Shown: positions 59,122 through 64,000 of the stretch, piece by piece
Numbering within the stretch: the stretch's first letter is position 1
Layout of the letters: every line of letters begins with the position of its first letter
Assembly: GCA_017416285.1 (NCBI GenBank)
Contig: JAFQCU010000032.1
Location: 1 to 64,000, forward strand
Length of the DNA: 64,000 nucleotides
Reading direction: 5' to 3'
Source of the DNA: Clostridia bacterium
GTDB lineage: Bacteria; Bacillota; Clostridia; Oscillospirales; Acutalibacteraceae
Notes under the pieces: generated by a model
Told to the model about the DNA's origin: nothing
What the model saw: the letters and a program-made list of their open reading frames with translations, nothing else
Databases searched by the model: none
Position numbers and translations under genes: made by a program

Positions 59122-59523
59122 TTGCGTTGGAGTGATAAGTTTAAAAGACGTTTTGATTTAACTTATGAATTAGTAAAAGATGAATTTTCTGAAATTAGGT
59201 TTCCTTGTTATGGCGGTAGATTTTGGTGGCGTTTCGGCAAACGCAGATTTGATGTCTGTTATTTATATTTAACTCCAAGCAGTTTCGTATATACCTATAG
59301 TGGTGGCTATAAGTATGAAATTCCTTTAAATGAAATAGCAAAAGCAACTGTTAAAAAGGGTTTCTTATTTAAAAGACATTACCATATTCGTTTTCGCGCG
59401 GAGAGAAATTATCATTTTATAATTTACGATATGAGAGATTTTGATACCGCACTGACGGGCGCAAGTTCTGAAAATGTGAGAAATTTTCTTGATACATTAA
59501 AAATGAAAGTCAATATAGAATAA
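59122..59523 (+). CDS. Hypothetical protein, possible PH-like fold
   Basis: 133 residues from TTG 59122, 8 nt after AGGCGG; the in-frame ATG at 59116 is too close to it. Basic and aromatic-rich, beta-rich middle (VCYLYLTPSSFVYTYSGGYKYEIPLNEIAKATV) and a closing helix. This resembles a YcxB/PH-like single domain, but I recognise no named family. A TATAAT lies at 59095-59100. Part of the accessory block after tRNA-Leu. Confidence 0.6.
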   Translation: MRWSDKFKRRFDLTYELVKDEFSEIRFPCYGGRFWWRFGKRRFDVCYLYLTPSSFVYTYSGGYKYEIPLNEIAKATVKKGFLFKRHYHIRFRAERNYHFIIYDMRDFDTALTGASSENVRNFLDTLKMKVNIE

Positions 59524-59579
59524 AATTTAGAAAATCAAGTTTTTAGGCACATTTTATTCGTGTCACTAAGTTCAAACTA

Positions 59580-59703
59580 CCCAAAAATCCCGAATGCGAA
59601 AGCGTTCGGGATTTTACTTTTTCACTATTCACTTTTCACTCTTCACTAAAACTCGCATTCGGGATTTTTGGGAAGTAAGAAGTAATAGTGAATAGTGAAG
59701 AAG
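59580..59703. repeat. Terminator-copy repeat, locus 3
   Basis: The 20 nt CCCAAAAATCCCGAATGCGA (59580-59599) is part of a terminator hairpin (584-597 with 602-615, GAAA loop). A TTCACTA tract (59616-59648) follows, then 59653-59672, the exact 20 nt reverse complement of 59580-59599, then 59673-59703, a near-perfect reverse complement of the tract. It closes the 59122 gene and precedes the 59754 gene. Confidence 0.75.
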
Positions 59704-59753
59704 TATTGCACCTCCACCGCTTTTATGCTATAATAAACATAGGCGGTGAGAAT

Positions 59754-60134
59754 ATGAAAAAATTTTCATTTATTATCAACTTTATTCCGCTTTTGGCATG
59801 GCTTTTGTGGTTTGTTGGTGCCGCTTGTGATGTTTCGTGGATGATTGAATATCAATTTTTCATATTATTGGTTTTGCCGCCGATTTTTTCAGTTTTGAAT
59901 TTTTTATTATCAAAAGAACAAAACTCCTTTTTAAAACGAAATGGAATGTTTGCTCTGTTTGATTTAATCGGTCAATTTATTTCGGGTGCGTTGTATATGA
60001 GCTTTATTTCAAACGACCCTGAAACTCCGCCTGTGATTAATACCTTTGCTGTTTTTTCGGTTATATACATAATGGTTTTAACTCTGGCTGGATATCTTAT
60101 TAAAATGCTTATTACCAAAAATAAAATGCTGTAA
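59754..60134 (+). CDS. Small polytopic membrane protein, unknown function
   Basis: 126 residues from ATG 59754 after AGGCGGTGAG. Four membrane spans (about 5-22, 33-52, 65-90, 98-120) with few charges. No recognised family. A promoter-like CTATAAT plus AGGCGGTGA lies just upstream and is nearly identical to that of the 59122 gene, so the two were probably born by duplication of the control region. Confidence 0.65.
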   Translation: MKKFSFIINFIPLLAWLLWFVGAACDVSWMIEYQFFILLVLPPIFSVLNFLLSKEQNSFLKRNGMFALFDLIGQFISGALYMSFISNDPETPPVINTFAVFSVIYIMVLTLAGYLIKMLITKNKML

Positions 60135-60159
60135 TATTATTAAAATCAGGGGATACTTT

Positions 60160-60795
60160 ATGAAAAAGTTGGCTTGTTTAATGCTTATGGTACTCATTGT
60201 TTTGACATTTTCTTGTTGTAAAAATAATGAAAATGGCTTTTCTGCGACTGGTGCTGACGAATATTTTAATACCTTTGAAAATTTTGAAAATACTTTTACC
60301 GAAATTTACGTAAAAGAAAAGAATTATGAAATAAGGCACAGCAAATACCATGTCGGTGATTTTTATACCGTTTACGATAATTACGGCAATCTGCTTGACA
60401 AAGGTTATCACGGTTATCGAGGAAGTTTTAATATTTCTCAAAAAGATAATGTTGTGACACTTGAATATGGTTTCGGTGGGACATACGTTTTTCCGAAATA
60501 CAGAATGTATGATATTGAAAAAGGTATGGTTTCCCGTTATTTTGAAGGTCCGATTGCATTGAAGGATAACATGATTGCGTCTTTTATAATAAAAGATGAC
60601 AGGGCATACCTTACCGTTCAGGATATTTTTGATACAGACGTGTTTTGTAAAGAGTTTTCGATAAATATGGATAAGTTTTATCATTTACAAATCGAAGAAG
60701 TGTATTTTGCAGATGATGGTAAAAAAGTTTTCATAAAACATTATGAAGATGATTATGAAAGTGATATTGTTGAAAAAAGTTTTGATTTATATTAA
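60160..60795 (+). CDS. Putative lipoprotein, unknown function
   Basis: 211 residues with a lipoprotein signal (MKKLACLMLMVLIVLTF) and lipobox SCC at about residues 19-20. The mature part is acidic and rich in Tyr and Phe (YDNYGNLLDKGYHGYRGSF, YGFGGTYVFPKYRMYDIEKGMV), suggesting a beta-propeller-like or beta-sheet fold. No family recognised. 25 bp after the membrane protein gene and closed by a terminator. Confidence 0.7.
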   Translation: MKKLACLMLMVLIVLTFSCCKNNENGFSATGADEYFNTFENFENTFTEIYVKEKNYEIRHSKYHVGDFYTVYDNYGNLLDKGYHGYRGSFNISQKDNVVTLEYGFGGTYVFPKYRMYDIEKGMVSRYFEGPIALKDNMIASFIIKDDRAYLTVQDIFDTDVFCKEFSINMDKFYHLQIEEVYFADDGKKVFIKHYEDDYESDIVEKSFDLY

Positions 60796-60800
60796 ACAGT

Positions 60801-60829
60801 AAAAGCCGCACTTCTGTGTGGCTTTTATT
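60801..60829 (+). terminator. Terminator of the lipoprotein gene
   Basis: AAAAGCC..CA pairs with TGTGGCTTTT (60801-60827), with Ts after it. Confidence 0.75.
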
Positions 60830-60918
60830 TTGTGAAAATATTATATTTTTGCACTAAATGGGTTTAAAACTTGTTATTTTTAAAGTCTTGTGCTACAATT
60901 TCGGTACGAGGTGATTTT

Positions 60919-61500
60919 ATGAAAGCACTTAACATTTTGCCTGAGGGCTATAACCAAATTTATGAAATTGATTTACAAAAGGATAAGAAAAAATTATTAC
61001 TTGTCAACGGCTTGGCGTTGGTAATCGCCGCTTTAATGATTGTTTCAATGAATTTTTACATACCGTTTTTTACGCTGTTTAGCTTCGAACAGGGGACGAA
61101 ACAGTATTTTATTCGCTTTGGTGTGCTTATGGTGTCGATAATTGCTTATATGGTTTTGCACGAATTAGTGCACGGCATCACAATGAAAATCTGCGGTACG
61201 AAAAAGGTTAAATACGGCTTTACGGGGCTTTATGCCTTTGCGGGCAGTGATGATTATTACGATAAAAAGAGCTATATAACCATTGCCTTGGCGCCTGTTG
61301 TTGTGTGGGGAGTTGTTATTGCGATTATCAACTGTCTAGTGCCAAATGAGTGGTTTTGGGTTGTTTATTTTATTCAAATAATGAATATTTCGGGCGCTGC
61401 GGGTGATATATACGTTACTTGTAAGTTTTCTAAAATGCCAAGTGATATCTTGGTGCGAGACCACGGTGTTGGGATGAAGGTTTATTCTAAAAACGGGTGA
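60919..61500 (+). CDS. DUF3267 family membrane metalloprotease-like protein
   Basis: 193 residues from ATG 60919 after GAGGTGAT. Membrane spans around 28-50, 66-90, 120-145 and 150-170. HELVH at residues 81-85 is a zinc site (HExxH), and the SPxxS-type second block is replaced by LAPVVVWGVVIAIINCLVP. DUF3267 proteins resemble M50 proteases but are uncharacterised. It lies 4 bp before the decayed beta-galactosidase. Confidence 0.82.
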   Translation: MKALNILPEGYNQIYEIDLQKDKKKLLLVNGLALVIAALMIVSMNFYIPFFTLFSFEQGTKQYFIRFGVLMVSIIAYMVLHELVHGITMKICGTKKVKYGFTGLYAFAGSDDYYDKKSYITIALAPVVVWGVVIAIINCLVPNEWFWVVYFIQIMNISGAAGDIYVTCKFSKMPSDILVRDHGVGMKVYSKNG

Positions 61501-61504
61501 TATT

Positions 61505-63093
61505 ATGTCAAAGCAAATTTTAACCTATGACAGCGAAAAATTTTATCTAAACGGTGAGGAATTCTATTTGGCGGTGGGGGATATTCATTATTTCAGAATT
61601 CACCCGACCGATTGGGAGCATCGCCTTAATTTAGCTAAGGATTTTGGGCTTACCGCAATTCAGGTTTACGTTCCTTGGCATCAACACGAAAGGGAAAAGG
61701 GCGTTTTCGATTTTACGGGAATACTTGACCTTGCGGCATTTTTAGAAACTGCACAAAGGGTTGGTTTAAAGGTTATGCTTCGCCCCGGACCGTATATCTG
61801 TTCCGAATTGGACCTTGGCGGTATGCCGGCGTGGTTGCTTCGGGATAAGGATATGCAATTTCGTTGTAGTCATCCGGCGTTTTTAGAGGCGGTTTCGGAT
61901 TATTTTAAGGTTTTATGTAACGTTTTTGTGCCCTATCTTTCAACCAATGGCGGACCGATTATTGCGGTTTGTATTGAAAATGAATATGGCAGCTACGGCA
62001 ATGACAAGGTTTACCTTAAAAATCTTCGCAAAATGCTTGAAAACGGCGGGGTGGATGTTCCGTTTTACACTATCGACGGTGCGGTTAGGGCTATGATTTA
62101 TAACGGCACAACCGATGACGCCTTCGTCGGACTTAATTTCAGAGCAAGGGTTGAGGATTGCCAAAACCCATTAAACGCTCATGCGGATTTATTGCCTGGT
62201 CTGCCAAAGTTTGCGGGTGAATTGTGGTCGGGCAGAAGTCAACACTTTACTAAGGAGTTTTCTTACCGAAAAATATTTTCTGTGCCGTGATATTTTAGAT
62301 GAATATTTGGGCCGTGAAAAGCGCAACCATACATATAATAAAAAAGCCCACTCAAGCATTTGAAGTAAAGCTTTGTGAAAGCGCTGATTTATTCGAAAAC
62401 CTTGGTAATTTGGCAACTTGTGAAAAGGAATCACTTCAGCCGCTTACAATGGAGGAATTAGGTCAAAACCTTGGTTATGTTTTATATAACGTAAAGGTTG
62501 CGCCCGGCAGGTATACAGGTCCGCTTAATCTTTCCTATATTAATGATAAGGCAAACGTTTTCGTAAACGGCGAGTATAAGGGCGAATATCTGCGTGATGG
62601 TGAAAACTCACCCGTAATACTTACCAATACCGAAGATGGAATGGATGTTAATATTTCGGTGGAAAATCTTGGGCGTTATTCTAACCATAAAACCTATACC
62701 GAAAAAAAGGGTATTGTGGGTAACGTATCAATTTATTCCAACTGGTTTAATTGGAAGCAATGGTCACTGCCGCTTGATGATATAACGGGCTTACAATACA
62801 GCACGTTTAATTGTGTTAAACCCAATATGCCAACATTTTTAAAAGGCAAGTTCGATGCGAAGGCAGGGGTTGATACCTTTATGCTGACTGATGGCTTTTC
62901 GCACGGTAACGTTTGGATAAACGGTTTTAATATTGGTCGTTTTTGGGATAAAGGACCAAGCCGTACCCTTTACGTACCGGGCGGTCTTTTAAAAGAAAAG
63001 GATAACGTTATCGAAATTTTTGACGTTAAATATGACGGTCAAAAACAGACCGTATCCTTTATAGACCACAGCTTGCTTGAGGGGAATAATTAG
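61505..63093 (+). pseudogene. GH35 beta-galactosidase, internally deleted and frameshifted
   Basis: The first frame (61505-62290) has the GH35 start (FYLNGEEFYLAVGDIHYFRI), the acid/base motif CIENEYGSYG and the nucleophile region KFAGELWSGR, then stops. The next part, TEKYFLCRDILDEYLGRE, is in another frame (about 62261-62360), and the C-terminal jelly-roll domain (GYVLYNVKV, NVWINGFNIGRFWDKGPSRTLYVPGGLL) is in a third (to 63093). Between the nucleophile and EKYFLCRD the expected stretch of about 60-70 residues with the GGTNF motif is absent. One internal deletion and a second frameshift near 62340 are the simplest reading, so the enzyme is dead. Confidence 0.88.
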
Positions 63094-63097
63094 AAAA

Positions 63098-63204
63098 AGG
63101 CTTACGCCTACGATAAGTTATGAGTGGCTGCGCCACGTTAAGATTGCCTTTGGCAAACTATGAACGGCTATGCCGTGTTATGAGTTGAGGTGTCGCTTTG
63201 CGAC
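63098..63204. repeat. Array of five mini-hairpins
   Basis: Units AGGC-TTAC-GCCT (63098), GTGGC-TGC-GCCAC (63124), TTGCC-TTT-GGCAA (63144), ACGGC-TAT-GCCGT (63164) and GTCGC-TTT-GCGAC (63192). The middle three start exactly 20 nt apart and are separated by 7 nt spacers resembling GTTATGA. Stems differ but always pair, with a three-base loop in four of five. Confidence 0.75.
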
Positions 63205-63230
63205 GGATATAAACTATAATTTGAAATAAA

Positions 63231-63272
63231 AATAACTGCGCTAGAGTGTTTTAAACTTCTAACGCAGTTATT
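63231..63272 (-). terminator. Terminator of the XRE gene
   Basis: AATAACTGCG (63231-63240) pairs with CGCAGTTATT (63263-63272). The XRE stop codon is inside the right arm. Confidence 0.65.
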
Positions 63273-63480
63273 CTTTTTCATCATCAATAAAAATTAAAAC
63301 ATCTTCAACCTTGCAATGAAGAATTTGGCATAAATCATTAAGTGTCACCGTACTTATAGGGCGGTTGTGTTTTAATCTGTCAAGCAAGCTTCGGCTGATT
63401 CCATATTCATTTATAAGTTTATAGGTTGAAAATCCTTTTTCTTTTAATGTTTTATATAGGGGCTCATAAGAAATCATCAT
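63268..63480 (-). CDS. Small XRE-type (Cro/CI) HTH regulator
   Basis: 70 residues, essentially one helix-turn-helix: PLYKTLKEKGFSTYKLINEYGISRSLLDRLKHNRPISTVTLNDLCQILHCKVEDVLIF, the classical Cro/CI layout of short clostridial regulators. It ends in an acidic tail. AGAGGTGAT-like site before two ATGs. It is divergent from a promoter with paired ACTCTTTTA/TAAAAGAGT sites, which are its likely operators. Confidence 0.85.
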   Translation of the reverse strand: MMISYEPLYKTLKEKGFSTYKLINEYGISRSLLDRLKHNRPISTVTLNDLCQILHCKVEDVLIFIDDEKE

Positions 63481-63508
63481 ATCACCTCTTATATATTATG
63501 ATAATTTC

Positions 63509-63573
63509 TACTCTTTTACTTGACAATTCTCTATAAAACGAGTATAATTCTTTTGTGCTCGTTTAAAAGAGTA
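63509..63573 (+). promoter_or_regulatory. Promoter with flanking inverted operators
   Basis: Perfect TTGACA (63520-63525), 17 nt, perfect TATAAT (63543-63548). ACTCTTTTA (63510-63518) and TAAAAGAGT (63564-63572) flank it symmetrically. It reads toward the small membrane protein at 63662 and lies beside the XRE gene. Confidence 0.7.
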
Positions 63574-63661
63574 TAAAGGCGTGAGGTAAAAAAGTTATTA
63601 CGTGCTATCTGTCACACAGAAAGTATGAATAACCGACATTGCTATAATAGACAAAAGAATT

Positions 63662-63886
63662 ATGGACGTATATCAGGAAAAACTTTTTTTAATATTTTTT
63701 ATAATTTTGGCTTTGATTTTATGCCTGTGTGTGCTAGTGGCGCTCGCACAGTTTATAAATGATTTTATGCTAGAATTAAAGTATGTAAATACTGAAATTT
63801 CTCGCACTAGAGGTTTAGAACAAAGGTATTGGATACACCGCAGACGTAGATTGTGGTTATCAATAATTCCTTTTATAAAATATTGA
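63662..63886 (+). CDS. Small single-span membrane protein, unknown function
   Basis: 74 residues. One strong membrane span (about 9-34) and a basic C-terminal tail (EQRYWIHRRRRLWLSIIPF). No ribosome binding site is evident; a second TATAAT at 63643-63648 lies 13 bp before the ATG, so a nearly leaderless message is possible. No family recognised. It is the only sizeable frame downstream of the XRE-controlled promoter, and a small toxin-like peptide is one possibility, but nothing proves it. Confidence 0.5.
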   Translation: MDVYQEKLFLIFFIILALILCLCVLVALAQFINDFMLELKYVNTEISRTRGLEQRYWIHRRRRLWLSIIPFIKY

Positions 63887-63939
63887 TTTTTGTCACCATA
63901 TTACATATGCATTCCATCTTTTGAAGGTGGGGGTAGTCG

Positions 63940-63968
63940 TAAGGCATAAGATGATTTCTTATGCCTTA
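63940..63968. terminator. Strong hairpin, possible terminator
   Basis: TAAGGCATAAGA (63940-63951), TGATT loop, TCTTATGCCTTA (63957-63968). The T-run is weak on the plus strand, so the role is uncertain. Confidence 0.4.
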
Positions 63969-64000
63969 AGATTACCAAATATTTTTATGGCTTTATTATT

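Noticed and set aside
60178..60684. Minus-strand 168-residue frame inside the lipoprotein gene
   Set aside because: Antisense to a gene with signal peptide and ribosome binding site, and its composition is Ile/Lys-rich nonsense.
63098..63204. Possible CRISPR array
   Set aside because: The palindromes differ from each other and the spacers are 7 nt and alike, the reverse of a CRISPR. No cas genes nearby.

Overview
The window reads as the chromosome of a low-GC, spore-forming, fermentative member of the Clostridia, probably an anaerobic gut lineage of the Eubacteriales/Oscillospirales type. The evidence is the sporulation genes (spoIIGA-sigE, spoIIR, ytfJ/gerW, a SigH-like sigma factor), glycolysis with a pyrophosphate-type phosphofructokinase, pyruvate formate-lyase with its activase, a flavodiiron oxygen-scavenging protein, Firmicutes-type RqcH, TrmK and YhaM, the dnaG-rpoD and scpA-scpB operons, frequent TTG/GTG starts and strong Shine-Dalgarno sites. 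The species cannot be named from the sequence alone.

Layout. 1-990 is the tail of a large serine recombinase, the edge of an integrative element whose body lies to the left. 1000-9650 holds a small membrane protein, pfp, an RluA-type pseudouridine synthase, Nudix and LTA-synthase-like genes, and an amino-acid ABC transporter operon ending in a TrpR-like regulator and preceded by a tiny leader ORF. 9690-25150 is almost entirely on the minus strand: pgeF with a tyrosine-kinase/phosphatase exopolysaccharide control module, an RNA and translation quality-control operon (amidase, yhaM, DUF1858, trmK, rqcH, isomerase), a BlaI/BlaR1-type sensor pair with two clear operators, a flavodiiron protein and a phosphoglucomutase. 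25250-31800 is plus strand: SigH-like factor, zinc-ribbon protein, two-component system with an HtrA protease, then spoIIGA-sigE. 31800-33150 is tRNA-Lys followed by repeats and a divergent SLOG / ribbon-helix-helix pair. 33160-41784 holds UPF0210/UPF0237, a PHP gene behind a candidate structured RNA, and pflB-pflA behind a ZTP-type riboswitch. 41868-58771 is a long conserved plus-strand run (ispE, spoIIR, rpmE, dgt, dnaG, rpoD, envelope genes, scpAB, ytfJ, dacB-type, rluB). 58834-64000 starts with tRNA-Leu and then becomes accessory: repeats, unknown membrane and lipoprotein genes, a decayed GH35 beta-galactosidase, a mini-hairpin array and an XRE-regulated small gene.

The most interesting signals are not protein genes. 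(1) A promoter-driven three-way-junction RNA with alternative pairings (about 35450-35575) that I do not recognise. (2) A ZTP/pfl riboswitch with a terminator ahead of pflB. (3) A family of 13-15 nt mini-hairpins with three-base loops, scattered through the window and arrayed with a 20 nt period at 63124-63183. (4) Three loci where a terminator hairpin is followed by a heptad-like (TTCACTA/TTCATTA) tract, a second copy of the terminator arm, and an inverted copy of the tract. (5) Hairpins that bury the Shine-Dalgarno sequence of spoIIR, an amidase gene and a DD-carboxypeptidase gene. All functional statements rest on reading motifs and known families by eye; no database search was run.
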